A stretch of 64,000 bases of DNA from Bog-532 sp963720945 (GCA_963720945.1 CAVRHH010000029.1:744001-808000); one strand, 5' to 3'; positions 1 to 9,292 are shown, counted from the stretch's first letter. Program-made: numbers and translations. Notes: generated by a model not told the origin, from the letters alone.

Positions 1-2356
1 CGGTCAGCCGCTCCTCCCGCCAGCGCCCCTTGACGTAGCGGTCGAGCATCTCGCCCCACGAACGTGCCCCGGCGGCGTTCCCGGTCTGGGCTATGTCGCC
101 GACGACGGTCAGCGATCGGGTCGGGACCCGGCGCATGAGCATCCGCCACGCCATCTGGGACAGTTCCTGGGCCTCGTCCACGATGACGTGACCGTAGGCC
201 CAGGACCGGTCCGCGGCGGCGCGTTCGGCGGTGGTCAGGTCCGGGCCGGTGTCGCGGTTGCGCCCGGCGATCGTCGCGGCATCCACCAGGCCCTGGCCGG
301 CCAGGCCGGTGAGCTCCAGCACGCCCTGGGCGTACTCCTCTTCGTCGCGGCGCTGGCGTTCCGCGGCCCCGCGCATGGCCTTCTCGGCCGTGTCGTCGGC
401 GCCGAGGAGTTCGGCGGCCTCGTCCAGCAGCGGAACATCCGCCACCGTCCAGCCGCCGCCGGCGGGCGAGCCGTCGTGGGCGGGCGAGCCGTTGCCGGAG
501 GGCGAGCCGTCGTGGACACCGGAGCCGTCGGCGGCGGGCGAGCCGTCATGGACACCGGAGCCGTCGGCGGCGGGCGAGCCGTCATGGACACCGGAGCCGT
601 CGGCGGCGGGCGAGCCGTCATGGACACCGGAGCCGTCGGCGGCGGGCGAGCCGTCATGGACACCGGAGCCGTCGGCGGCGGGCGAGCCGTCATGGACACC
701 GGAGCCGTCGGCGGCGGGCGAGCCGTCATGGACACCGGAGCCGTCGGCGGCGGGCGAGCCGTCATGGACACCGGAGCCGTCGGCGGCGGGCGAGCCGTCA
801 TGGACACCGGAGCCGTCGGCGGCGGGCGAGCCGTCATGGACACCGGAGCCGTCGGCGGCGGGCGAGCCGTCGTGGACACCGGAGCCGTTGGCGGCGGGCG
901 AGGCGTCGTGGACACCGGAGCCGTTGGCGGCGGGCGAGGCGTTGCCGGAGGGCGAACTGTTGGCGGCGGGCGAACCATTGGCGGCGGTCGAGCCGTTGAC
1001 GGAGGCCCGGACGCCATGGGTAACCGGGCCGGCCCCCCCGGGCAACTCCGTGCGGGAGGTACGCATCAACATGTCCCGTTCGGCTTGAGAAAGACCCGGA
1101 GCGGCCCGGCGCAGGGCGCCTTCCTCGCCGAACAGTCCGGCGAGAAGCTGCTGCGGAGTCAGGAACGGCCACAGCGCGTCGAGGGCCTCGCGGACCGGGT
1201 CCTCGTCCCACAGCCGCGCGCGGACGTAGGGCATGTCCTCCGTGTCAAGGCTGCGCCCGAGCACCTCGGCCTCGGCCGCGGCCAGCGCGTCGAGCATCTC
1301 GGTGACGAACAGCTTGCGGGCGACGTTGTGCGGCCGCCGCATGCCGCGGGCCTTGATCCGGGCGCGTTCGCAGACGTCGGCCGGCACGCGCACCGGTACG
1401 CCGTCGATGCTGACCTCCAGGTCTCCCCGTGGTACCCGCTGCCGGTCCCGGACTGCGGCGCGCAGGATCCGGACCATCCGCAAGTCACCCTTGAGAACGG
1501 CGGCTTCCGGGGTGTCCTCGGCGGTGGCACGGACACCGGGGAAAAGCTCGCCCAGCGAGGACATCACCACGTCGGTCTCACCCAGCGACGGGAGCACCTG
1601 GCTGATGTAGCGCAGGAAGGTGGCGTTCGGGCCGACGATGAGGACGCCGCGCCGCTCCAGCGTTTTGCGGTGCGTGTACAGCAGGTACGCGGCACGGTGC
1701 AGCGCGGCCACGGTCTTGCCGGTGCCGGGGCCGCCCTGGACGACCAGGACGCCGGCCAGCGCGGAACGGATCACCCGGTCCTGTTCGGCCTGGATGGTAG
1801 CGACCACGTCGCTCATCCGCCCGGTACGGCCACGCCGGATCGTGGCTAGCAGCAAGGCCTCGCCGACCAGCCCCCGCCGGTCGGCTTCGCTCATGCTGTC
1901 GAGGTCGAATACCTCGTCATCTAGGCCCACGACGGCGCGGCCGCGGGTATAGAGGTGCCGCCTGCGGAGCAGGCCCGCCGGGTCGTTCGGCGTGGCCGCG
2001 TAAAAAGGGCGTGCAGCCGGGGCCCGCCAGTCGATAAGAACGGGCTCGTACTCGTTATCGTGCAGCCCGATCCGGCCAATATAAAAAGTGCGGTGATCGG
2101 TGTCATCCATCCGGCCGAAGCAAAGGCCGCGCTCCACGCCATTCAGCTGGGTAAGCCTTCTGGCCTGCTCAGCAGCGGAGACTTCGCGCTCCATCCGGGC
2201 GGCGAAGGTACCGCCCCCGCCGCGGCCGTGCACTTCACGCAGGGCCGCGTCGCTCCGCTCGCGCGCCGCATCCAGCAGCGCGTAGAGCATGGAAACGTAA
2301 TCCTGCTCTTTCCGAATGGACTCAGAAAGAGCAGACTCAGTTTGACGATCCGGCAT
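1..2356 (-). CDS. helR: HelR/HelD-type RNA polymerase-associated helicase, 3' end cut by window
   Basis: Superfamily 1 helicase-like ATPase of the HelD/HelR class, which removes stalled or rifampicin-bound RNA polymerase from DNA. Start ATG at 2356 gives an N-terminus with SIRKEQDYVSMLYALLDAAR, the coiled-coil arm expected in this family, followed by YIGRIGLHD and LIDWRAPAARPFY. Walker A GGPGTGKT lies at residues 208-215; Walker B VDEAQELSQ is near residue 727, followed by TVVGDIAQTGN (motif III region). The reading frame is still open at base 1, so the last helicase motifs are outside. Residues about 472-615 are 12 copies of a 12-residue repeat (GSGVHDGSPAAD type) inserted just before WTVADVPLLDEAAELLG, where relatives have only a short linker. 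Upstream of the start the DNA is AT-rich (2340-2395), the likely promoter; I see no clear rifampicin-associated element. Identity is secure; drug-resistance role is inferred from the family. Confidence 0.9.
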   Translation of the reverse strand, partial: MPDRQTESALSESIRKEQDYVSMLYALLDAARERSDAALREVHGRGGGGTFAARMEREVSAAEQARRLTQLNGVERGLCFGRMDDTDHRTFYIGRIGLHDNEYEPVLIDWRAPAARPFYAATPNDPAGLLRRRHLYTRGRAVVGLDDEVFDLDSMSEADRRGLVGEALLLATIRRGRTGRMSDVVATIQAEQDRVIRSALAGVLVVQGGPGTGKTVAALHRAAYLLYTHRKTLERRGVLIVGPNATFLRYISQVLPSLGETDVVMSSLGELFPGVRATAEDTPEAAVLKGDLRMVRILRAAVRDRQRVPRGDLEVSIDGVPVRVPADVCERARIKARGMRRPHNVARKLFVTEMLDALAAAEAEVLGRSLDTEDMPYVRARLWDEDPVREALDALWPFLTPQQLLAGLFGEEGALRRAAPGLSQAERDMLMRTSRTELPGGAGPVTHGVRASVNGSTAANGSPAANSSPSGNASPAANGSGVHDASPAANGSGVHDGSPAADGSGVHDGSPAADGSGVHDGSPAADGSGVHDGSPAADGSGVHDGSPAADGSGVHDGSPAADGSGVHDGSPAADGSGVHDGSPAADGSGVHDGSPAADGSGVHDGSPAADGSGVHDGSPSGNGSPAHDGSPAGGGWTVADVPLLDEAAELLGADDTAEKAMRGAAERQRRDEEEYAQGVLELTGLAGQGLVDAATIAGRNRDTGPDLTTAERAAADRSWAYGHVIVDEAQELSQMAWRMLMRRVPTRSLTVVGDIAQTGNAAGARSWGEMLDRYVKGRWREERLT
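513..944 (-). repeat. 36-bp tandem repeat, 12 units, inside helR
   Basis: Twelve units of exactly 36 bp start at 513 and follow every 36 bp. The central units are almost identical; the outer ones carry a few substitutions (GTCGTG for GTCATG, GTTGGC for GTCGGC). In the helR frame each unit gives 12 residues rich in Gly, Ser, Ala, Asp and His, so the number of units can vary without breaking the frame. Partly degenerate half-units extend to about 1000. It has no spacers and is not a CRISPR array. Confidence 0.95.
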
Positions 2357-2993
2357 ATTATTTGCTATACTCTCGTTTTAATCCAGTTAATTGCCAGGCC
2401 TCTTTGTGCGGACATACGAGCATAACAGACGGCGGCTTTGCCTTCGTCAATAGCGTTGTTCGCCCTCGGCTCATTCCCTGGAGCGGCGGGCCCCTGGCGC
2501 AGCCCGGTGGCGAGCCGGCCGTCTTTGGCTGCTCTTCCGTCGCCCGCCCTGGCGGCGTTCGCCGGCTTCCCGGCTGGTTTCGCTGGCCTGCGGGCTGGTT
2601 TCGCTGGCCTGCGGGCTGGTTTCGCTGGCCTGCGGGCTGGTTTCGCTGGCGTGCGGGCTGGTTTCGCTGGCGTGCGGGCTGGTTTCGCTGGCGTGCGGGC
2701 TGGTTTCGCTGGCGTGCGGGCTGGTTTCGCTGGCGTGCGGGCTGGTTTCGCTGGCGTGCGGGCTGCCCCTCGGTGGCCCCGGACCCCCTCGTTGACCCTT
2801 GTGTATCTGCACCGGTACCGTTGCCGAGCCGATACCCGTTACTGGCGGGTAATAAGGCGCACGCCCGACGGCGGACGGCCGCGCGGCGGGTGCCGGGCCG
2901 TCGCGGCAGGGTGAGCAAGGCCGCAGGTCCAGGTCTCGTACCAGGGGGCCCGATCTGCCTAGGATGGTACGCAGACTGCGGAGGAGTTTTAAC
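2357..2993. other. Divergent intergenic region helR / aceB
   Basis: This 637-bp gap separates two divergent genes. Its left part (2357-2400) is unusually AT-rich and should hold the helR promoter. The middle is a 21-bp minisatellite (2572-2760). The right end holds TAGGAT at 2959-2964, a possible -10 hexamer for aceB, and the aceB ribosome site. Open frames through the minisatellite exist on both strands but encode only the repeat, lack a clear ribosome site and resemble no protein I know, so I call no gene here. Confidence 0.6.
2572..2760. repeat. 21-bp tandem repeat, 9 units, intergenic
   Basis: Nine head-to-tail 21-bp units of the form GGCTGGTTTCGCTGGCSTGCG. Units 1-3 have CCTGCG and units 4-9 have CGTGCG at the end, so the array grew by local duplication of one variant. 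It lies between the divergent helR and aceB genes, where copy number would change promoter spacing. Confidence 0.95.
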
Positions 2994-4595
2994 ATGCCGG
3001 GCACCGATGGCGTCGAGATCACCGGCCCTTCCGGGGATCGTTACGAAGAGATTTTCACTCCCTTGGCGATCAGCCTGCTCGGGACGCTGCACGGGGAACT
3101 GGCCTGGCGGGCAGAAGTGCTCGCCGCGCGCGAGCAACGGCAGGCGGAGATCATCGCCGGCGGGAGCTTCGACTTCCTGCCCGAGACCAGGCACATCCGT
3201 GAGGACCCGGCCTGGCAGGTCGCGCTGCCCGCGGCGGGCCTGGCCGACCGGCGGGTGGAGATCACCGGCCCCACCGAGAAGAAGATGGCGGTCAACGCGC
3301 TGAACTCCGGCGCCAAGGTGTGGCTGGCGGACTTCGAGGACGCCAACGCCCCGCTGTGGGACAACATGATCACCGGCCAGCTGAACCTCAGGGACGTGCT
3401 GGACCGCACGATCGACTTCACGTCCGCGGACGGCAAGGACTACAAGCTGCGCCCCGACAACGAGCTGGCCACCATCGTGGTCCGGCCGCGCGGCTGGCAC
3501 CTGGACGAGAAGCACATCCTGGTCAACGGGCGCCGCGCCTCCGGCAGCCTGACCGACTTCGCGCTGTATATGGCGGCGAGCGCGCGCAAGCACCTGGAGA
3601 AGGGCAAGGGCCCCTACTTCTACCTGGCCAAGACGGAGAGCCACCTCGAGGCCCGGCTGTGGAACGACGCCTTCAAAATCGCGCAGGACGTGCTCGGCAT
3701 CCCGCGTGGCACCATCCGGGCCACCGTGCTGATCGAGACCATCCCGGCGGCGTTCGAGATGGACGAGATCCTCTATGAGCTCCGCGAGCATTCGGCCGGG
3801 CTGAACGCCGGCCGCTGGGACTACCTGTTCAGCATCATCAAGAAGTTCCGGACCCGGGGACGCGAGTTTGTGCTGCCGGACCGGAACCAGGTGACGATGA
3901 CCGCGCCGTTCATGCGCGCCTACACCGAACTGCTGGTCAAGACCTGCCACCGGCGCGGCGCGCACGCCATCGGCGGGATGGCGGCGTTCATCCCGAGCCC
4001 GCGGGACCCCGAGGTCAACGAGAAGGCGCTGGCCAAGGTGCGCGAGGACAAGACACGCGAGTCATCCGACGGCTTCGACGGGTCCTGGGTGGCGCACCCG
4101 GACCTGGTGCCGATCTGCCGCGAGATCTTCGACGGCGTGCTGGGCAGCAAGCCCAACCAGCTGGACCGGCTGCGGGACGAGGTCAGCGTGAGCTCCGCGG
4201 ACCTGCTGTCGGTCAGCAAGACGCCCGGCACGATCACCGAGGCGGGCCTGCGCAACGACATCAGCGTCGGCATCCAGTACCTGGCGTCCTGGCTCGGCGG
4301 GGACGGCGCGGTCGGCATCTTCAACCTGATGGAAGACGCCGCGACCGCGGAGATCGCGCGCTCCCAGGTGTGGCAGTGGCTGCACAACGACATCCTGCTC
4401 GAGGACGGCCCGAAGGTGACCAGGGAGCGGGTCGAGGACATGATCGACGAGGAGCTCACCAACATCCGCGAGCAGTACGGTGAGGAATTCAACGCGGAAC
4501 GGTTCGGCCAGGCCACGGCGCTGTTTACCGAGGTCGCGCTGGCCGACAACTACATCGACTTCCTCACGATCCCGGCCTACGAACGCATGCCCTGA
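2994..4595 (+). CDS. aceB: Malate synthase A
   Basis: Condenses glyoxylate with acetyl-CoA to malate, the second step of the glyoxylate shunt. The 533-residue product has the usual length for malate synthase A and carries the signature WLADFEDANAPLWDN (residues about 106-120), the VLIETIPAAFEMDEIL segment and the C-terminal GVGIQYLASWL-like region (seen here as VGIQYLASWLGGDGAVGIFN). Start ATG 2994 is preceded by GAGGAG at 2981-2986 with ideal spacing. The stop overlaps the glcD start by one base (TGATG), so it is translationally coupled to glycolate oxidase: the enzyme pair would make glyoxylate from glycolate and feed it into malate. No isocitrate lyase is in the window. Confidence 0.95.
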   Translation: MPGTDGVEITGPSGDRYEEIFTPLAISLLGTLHGELAWRAEVLAAREQRQAEIIAGGSFDFLPETRHIREDPAWQVALPAAGLADRRVEITGPTEKKMAVNALNSGAKVWLADFEDANAPLWDNMITGQLNLRDVLDRTIDFTSADGKDYKLRPDNELATIVVRPRGWHLDEKHILVNGRRASGSLTDFALYMAASARKHLEKGKGPYFYLAKTESHLEARLWNDAFKIAQDVLGIPRGTIRATVLIETIPAAFEMDEILYELREHSAGLNAGRWDYLFSIIKKFRTRGREFVLPDRNQVTMTAPFMRAYTELLVKTCHRRGAHAIGGMAAFIPSPRDPEVNEKALAKVREDKTRESSDGFDGSWVAHPDLVPICREIFDGVLGSKPNQLDRLRDEVSVSSADLLSVSKTPGTITEAGLRNDISVGIQYLASWLGGDGAVGIFNLMEDAATAEIARSQVWQWLHNDILLEDGPKVTRERVEDMIDEELTNIREQYGEEFNAERFGQATALFTEVALADNYIDFLTIPAYERMP

Positions 4596-6181
4596 TGGCC
4601 GCCCACACTCCGGAGGCGGGGGGCGCGCGGGGCCCGGTATGGGGGCGGGAGCCCCGGGAGCAGGGTCCGGCACAGGGCCGGTGGCCGGCGCTGGACGAGG
4701 ACGGGCTGCCGGTCGCCGGGACGGCGACGGCCGCGCTGATCCCGGTCATGACGCGGATCTGCGGGGCGGCCGGGGTGGTCTCGGACCCGCGTGACCTGCG
4801 CACCTACGAATGCGACGGGCTCACCTCGCACCGCACAGCGCCCGGCCTGGTCGTGCTGCCGGAAACCGCGGAGCAGGTCGCCGAGGTGGTCCGGGCCTGC
4901 GCCGGGGCCGGCGTCCCGTTCGTGGCCCGCGGCTCCGGCACCGGCCTGTCCGGCGGGGCGCTGCCCCGGTCGGACGGGGTGCTCATCGTCACCTCCCGGA
5001 TGCGGCAGATCCTGGAGGTCGATCGGTTCAGCCGGCGCGCGATCGTGGAGCCGGGAGTCACGAACCTCTCAGTCAGCAAGGCCGTCGCGCACCTGGGGTT
5101 CTTCTACGCCCCGGACCCGTCCAGCCAGGTGGTCTGCTCGGTCGGCGGCAACGTCGCGGAAAACTCCGGCGGCGCGCACTGCCTCAAGCACGGCTTCACC
5201 GTGCACCACGTGATGGGGCTGGAGATCGTCACCCCGGACGGTGAGCTGGTCTGGCTCGGCGACGGCACCGGCGCCAGCCCCGGATACGACCTGATCGGCG
5301 CGTTCACCGGGTCCGAGGGCACGCTCGGCATCGTTACCAAGATCGTGGTGAAGCTGACGCCGCTGCCCGAGGCGGTCACCTGCCTGCTGGCCGCGTTCGA
5401 CAGCACCAGCGCCGGGGGCGCGGCGGTGTCCGCCATCATCGCGGCGGGTATCGTCCCGGCCGCGATCGAGATGATGGATGCGCTGTCCATCGAGGCCGCC
5501 GAGGCCGCCGTGCACTGCAACTATCCCGAAGGGGCCGGCGCGGTGCTCGTGGTCGAGCTGGACGGCCCGGCCGCCGACGTGGAGGCGGACCGGACCGCCG
5601 TTTTCCAGCTGTGCGAGCAGGCGGGGGCGGGCGAGATCCGGGTGGCCGACGATCCCGCCGAACGGGCCCGGATCTGGGCCGGCCGGAAATCCGCGTTCGC
5701 CGCGGTGGGCCGGATCAGCCCTGCCTACATCGTCCAGGACGGGGTGGTGCCGCGCACCGCGCTGTCGGAGGTGCTGGCGAAGATCTCGGAGCTGTCCGCC
5801 GGGGTGGCGGGCGTGCGGGTCGCCAACGTGTTCCACGCCGGCGATGGGAACCTGCACCCGCTGGTGCTGTTCGACGACAGCATCGCGGGCGCGGGCAAGG
5901 CGGCCGAGGAGGTGTCCGGCCAGATCCTGGACCTGTGCATCCAGGCCGGTGGCTCGATCACCGGGGAGCACGGTGTCGGCGTCGACAAGGCGCGTTACAT
6001 GACGAAGATGTTCGGCGACGACGACCTGGACACCATGCAGTTGCTGCGCTGCGCGTTCAACCCGCGGAACCTGTGCAACCCGGGCAAGGTGTTCCCCACC
6101 CCGCGGCTGTGCGGGGAAGTCCCCGGCGTCCGGCGCGCGCCGCACCCGGCCGTGGCCAGCGGCGACGTGGACCTCTTCTGA
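4595..6181 (+). CDS. glcD: Glycolate oxidase subunit GlcD (FAD-linked)
   Basis: FAD-binding catalytic subunit that oxidises glycolate or a similar 2-hydroxyacid. The 528-residue protein has an N-terminal extension of about 45 residues, then the FAD_binding_4 fold with GAGVPFVARGSGTGLSGGA and SVGGNVAENSGGAHCLKHG, and the FAD-oxidase C-terminal domain with NVFHAGDGNLHP and the flavin-site motif GEHGVGVDK near residue 458. ATG at 4595 overlaps the aceB stop. glcE and glcF follow after a 264-bp gap that holds a REP-like palindrome. Substrate is inferred from the presence of all three subunits and the link to malate synthase; a lactate dehydrogenase of the same fold is the main alternative. Confidence 0.9.
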   Translation: MAAHTPEAGGARGPVWGREPREQGPAQGRWPALDEDGLPVAGTATAALIPVMTRICGAAGVVSDPRDLRTYECDGLTSHRTAPGLVVLPETAEQVAEVVRACAGAGVPFVARGSGTGLSGGALPRSDGVLIVTSRMRQILEVDRFSRRAIVEPGVTNLSVSKAVAHLGFFYAPDPSSQVVCSVGGNVAENSGGAHCLKHGFTVHHVMGLEIVTPDGELVWLGDGTGASPGYDLIGAFTGSEGTLGIVTKIVVKLTPLPEAVTCLLAAFDSTSAGGAAVSAIIAAGIVPAAIEMMDALSIEAAEAAVHCNYPEGAGAVLVVELDGPAADVEADRTAVFQLCEQAGAGEIRVADDPAERARIWAGRKSAFAAVGRISPAYIVQDGVVPRTALSEVLAKISELSAGVAGVRVANVFHAGDGNLHPLVLFDDSIAGAGKAAEEVSGQILDLCIQAGGSITGEHGVGVDKARYMTKMFGDDDLDTMQLLRCAFNPRNLCNPGKVFPTPRLCGEVPGVRRAPHPAVASGDVDLF

Positions 6182-6292
6182 TGCCTGCCGCCACGGCCGC
6201 CCTGGTCCCGGGCTCCCTGCTCCCCCCGGCCTCTCTCCCCCCGCGGCCCTCCCTCCCCCCGCGGGCCTCTCTCACCCCGCGGCCCCTGGGTT

Positions 6293-6359
6293 CCTTTGTA
6301 CGCAGAGGTGCCTCTGCCCTCACCCGGGTGATGGCAAAGGTGCCTCTGCGTACAAAAGG
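6293..6359. repeat. REP-like nested palindrome between glcD and glcE
   Basis: A 67-bp palindrome. The outer arms are CCTTTGTACGCAGAGG (6293-6308) and CCTCTGCGTACAAAAGG (6343-6359), complementary except for one extra A. The centre is the perfect palindrome TCACCCGGGTGA (6320-6331). It contains two copies of the sequence used as IS110 target further right in the window: AGGTGCCTCTGCC at 6306-6318 and AAGGTGCCTCTGC near 6337-6349. Neither copy is interrupted here. As RNA it would form a strong hairpin that may separate glcD expression from glcE. Confidence 0.85.
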
Positions 6360-6445
6360 CTGGGGGCCAGGCGCGCGGGGGTCCGGGACCGTGTGGCGGG
6401 GGGTGCGGGGCCGGGTGAATGTGACCGAACGGACGTGATGACGAG

Positions 6446-7735
6446 TTGACCAGTGGTGCGGAGATCGCGGTGGCGCTCGCCGGGACAGGGGCCGTGGTCT
6501 GCGAGGCCGGCCCCGCCGACGCGGTGGCCGGGGTCGCGCCCGCCTGCGTGGCCTACCCGGGCACGGTGGAGCAGGCCGCGGGGGTGATGTCAGCCGCGGC
6601 CGGCCTGGGGATGACCGTGGTGCCGCGCGGCAGCGGGCGGATGATCTCCTGGGGACCGCCCCCCGCTCGCTGCGACGTGATCACCGACATGACCCGGATG
6701 GACCGGATCCTCGAGCACGCGGCCGGTGACCTGGTGGTGCGGGCCGAGGCCGGGGTCACCCTGGGCCATCTGGGCAAGGTCCTCGCGGAGAAGGGCCAGC
6801 GACTCGCGCTGGACGCACCGCCAGGAGCGACGGTCGGCGGCGTGGTCGCCATGGGTGCGGCCGGGCCGCTCCGGCTGCGCTACGGCACCCCCCGCGACCT
6901 GCTGATCGGCATCACCGTGGTGCGGCCCGACGGCCGGGTGGCGCATGCCGGCGGGAAGGTCGTCAAGAACGTGGCCGGCTACGACATCGGGAAGCTGTTC
7001 GCCGGCTCCCGCGGCACGCTGGGCCTGATCACCGAGGCCACGTTCCGGCTGCACCCACTGGCGGCGCTCACCGCGTACGTGACCCGGGACTACAGCGATG
7101 CGGCGGCCGCCGCCGAGGCCATGCTGGCCGCCGCGGCGTCGCCGCTGCAGGTGTCGGCGGCGGAAATCAGCCGGCCGGAGCCGGGCGCGCCGGTCCGGGC
7201 CGCCATCATGCTCGAAGGCAGCGCGTCCGGCGTCAGCGACCGCGCCGACCGGATGGCGGAACTGCTCGGGAACGACGCGCAGACCTCCCTGGAGGCACCC
7301 GGATGGTGGGGCCAGCAGGGCGAGGCCGCGGCCGGCCCGGTGGGCGGCACCCTGGTCCGGGTCGCCTTCTGGGCCGCGGAACTGCGGCGGGTTCTTAACG
7401 CGATCAACGCGGTCGCGGTCGACGCCGGTGTGGCCCCGGCGGTGAACGGTTCGGCGGGGGCCGGGGTGCTGTACGTCTCGCTGGACGCAGGCGAGGACGC
7501 GGACCAGGTGGCCGTGTTCGTCCGGGCGCTGCGCGCCGCGACCGGGCACGGCAGCGCCGATGACCCCGGCGCGCTGGCGCGGGGGAGCGTCGTCGTGCTG
7601 ACCGCGCCAGCTCCGGTCCAGGCGTCGGTGGACATGTGGGGCCCGGTTCCCGGGCTGGCCCTGATGCGCGCGGTCAAGGGCCAGTTCGACCCGGGGGGCA
7701 CGATGGCGCCGGGACGTTTCGCCGGAGGGATCTGA
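6446..7735 (+). CDS. glcE: Glycolate oxidase subunit GlcE (FAD-binding)
   Basis: Second FAD-binding subunit of glycolate oxidase. The 429-residue protein has the FAD_binding_4 pattern: VVPRGSGRMISWG, then DAPPGATVGGVVAMGAAGPLRLRYG-like segment and GGKVVKNVAGYDIGKLFAGSRG, the classic GlcE signature, near residue 170. The start is a TTG at 6446; no ATG or GTG further upstream keeps this frame, and the ribosome site is weak (GACGAG). The stop abuts the GTG start of glcF with no gap, which supports co-translation. Confidence in the family is high, in the exact start moderate. Confidence 0.87.
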   Translation: MTSGAEIAVALAGTGAVVCEAGPADAVAGVAPACVAYPGTVEQAAGVMSAAAGLGMTVVPRGSGRMISWGPPPARCDVITDMTRMDRILEHAAGDLVVRAEAGVTLGHLGKVLAEKGQRLALDAPPGATVGGVVAMGAAGPLRLRYGTPRDLLIGITVVRPDGRVAHAGGKVVKNVAGYDIGKLFAGSRGTLGLITEATFRLHPLAALTAYVTRDYSDAAAAAEAMLAAAASPLQVSAAEISRPEPGAPVRAAIMLEGSASGVSDRADRMAELLGNDAQTSLEAPGWWGQQGEAAAGPVGGTLVRVAFWAAELRRVLNAINAVAVDAGVAPAVNGSAGAGVLYVSLDAGEDADQVAVFVRALRAATGHGSADDPGALARGSVVVLTAPAPVQASVDMWGPVPGLALMRAVKGQFDPGGTMAPGRFAGGI

Positions 7736-9292
7736 GTGGACAACAGCAAGCTGCGCAAGCTGGCCAGCGACTGTGTGCACTGCGGGTTCTGCCTGCCCGC
7801 GTGCCCGACTTACGCGCTGTGGGGCGAGGAGATGGACTCCCCGCGCGGGCGGATCCACCTGGTCACGCAGGTCCTGGACGGAGCGGAGCTCAGCCCCGCC
7901 GCGGCCGAGCACTTCGACCGCTGCCTGGGCTGCATGGCGTGCATGACCGCGTGCCCGTCCGGCGTGCAGTACGACCGGCTGATCGAGGCCGCGCGGGCCT
8001 GGACCGATGACCCCGCCCATGCCCTGGCCGTCAATGCGGGGACGGACGCCGCCGACATGCACGAGGTAGCCGGGGCGGATGGGCCGGAAGTGGCCAGCGG
8101 TGGCCACGTGACCGCAGATGCGGCGGGCGGGACTCCTGGGGGCGGGACTCCTGCGGGCGGCGCGCATACGGGCGGGACTGCTGAGAGCGGGGGGCCTGCG
8201 GGCGGGACTCGTGCAGGCGGAGGGCGTGCAGGCGGGGGGCGCGCAGGCGGGACTCCTGTGGGCGGGGGGTGGCACCGGCCGTGGCAGGACCGGGCGGCAC
8301 GGGCGGCGATCTTCGCGGTGTTCCCCTATCCGCGGCGGCTGCGCACGCTGGCGGCCCCACTGCGGATTCTTCAGCGCACCGGCCTGGACCGGGTGGTCGC
8401 GCGCAGCGGGCTGCCGGGCCGCGTCTCCCCCGTCCTCGGCGCGGCCATGAACCTGGCCCCGAGGCCGTCCGCGTCGGTGCCGGCGGGCCGACTGCCCGAG
8501 CGGGTGCCCGCGCGTGGGACGCGGCGCGCGGTGGTGGGGATGCTCACCGGCTGCGTGCAGTCCGTCTTCTTCCCGGAGGTCAACATCGCGACCGCGCGTG
8601 TGCTGGCGGCCGAGGGCTGCGATGTGGTGATCCCGCGCGGCCAGGCCTGCTGCGGCGCGCTGTCCTTGCACTCGGGCCGGGCCGGGGAAGCGGCCGGCTT
8701 CGCCCGGCAGGCGATCGAGACGTTCGAGCAGGCGGGCGTGGAAGCGATCGTGGTGAACTCGGCGGGCTGCGGTTCGGCGATGAAGGAGTACGCCGACCTG
8801 CTGGCCGACGATCCGGCGTGGGCCGCCCGGGCCGCCGCGCTCAGCGCCAAGGTCCGCGACTTCGCCGAGTTCCTGGCCGGCCTGTTCGAGACCTCGGGTG
8901 GCCCGGTCGCGGCCCGGCATCCCCTGCCAGTCCGGGCCGCCTACCACGACGCCTGCCATCTCGGGCACGCCCAGCAGATCACCGCGTCCCCGCGCGCACT
9001 GCTGGGTAGTATCCCCGGGCTCGAGCTAACGGAAATCCCGGACGCCGGGATGTGCTGCGGCTCGGCCGGGGTCTACAACCTGCTGCAGCCGGAGGCGGCC
9101 CGCGAACTGGGGCAGCGGAAGGCCGCCTCGGTGCAGCAGACCGGGGCCCCGCTGCTCATCTCCGCCAACCCCGGGTGCTCGCTGCAGATCGCCGCCGCCC
9201 TCGAGGCACGGGGCGAGAACATCGCGATCGCGCACACCGCCGAGATCCTGGACGCGTCGATCCGGGGGGTACCGGCTCCGGGATCCGCCTAG
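7736..9292 (+). CDS. glcF: Glycolate oxidase iron-sulfur subunit GlcF
   Basis: Iron-sulfur subunit passing electrons from GlcD/GlcE to the respiratory chain. Two [4Fe-4S] motifs are clear: CVHCGFCLPACP (Cys 13, 16, 19, 23) and CLGCMACMTACP (Cys 63, 66, 69, 73). Two CCG domains follow, with CCGALSLHSG near residue 305 and CCGSAGVYN near residue 440. Between the ferredoxin and CCG parts lies a Gly/Thr/Ala-rich repeat of about 50 residues (GGTPGGGTPAGG type, residues about 128-180), absent from usual GlcF; it keeps frame. The start is GTG directly after the glcE stop. Confidence 0.93.
   Translation: MDNSKLRKLASDCVHCGFCLPACPTYALWGEEMDSPRGRIHLVTQVLDGAELSPAAAEHFDRCLGCMACMTACPSGVQYDRLIEAARAWTDDPAHALAVNAGTDAADMHEVAGADGPEVASGGHVTADAAGGTPGGGTPAGGAHTGGTAESGGPAGGTRAGGGRAGGGRAGGTPVGGGWHRPWQDRAARAAIFAVFPYPRRLRTLAAPLRILQRTGLDRVVARSGLPGRVSPVLGAAMNLAPRPSASVPAGRLPERVPARGTRRAVVGMLTGCVQSVFFPEVNIATARVLAAEGCDVVIPRGQACCGALSLHSGRAGEAAGFARQAIETFEQAGVEAIVVNSAGCGSAMKEYADLLADDPAWAARAAALSAKVRDFAEFLAGLFETSGGPVAARHPLPVRAAYHDACHLGHAQQITASPRALLGSIPGLELTEIPDAGMCCGSAGVYNLLQPEAARELGQRKAASVQQTGAPLLISANPGCSLQIAAALEARGENIAIAHTAEILDASIRGVPAPGSA

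Noticed and set aside
513..944. 36-bp repeats as a CRISPR array
   Set aside because: Units are head to tail without spacers and encode a helR linker in frame; no cas genes are near.
188..1849. Long plus-strand frame over the helR region
   Set aside because: It is the antisense shadow of helR; the minus frame has all helicase motifs, and the plus frame is only repeat text and Arg/Gly-rich noise.
2438..2914. Plus-strand frame with FAGLRAG repeats as a real gene
   Set aside because: No ribosome site, no family likeness, and the content is just the minisatellite.
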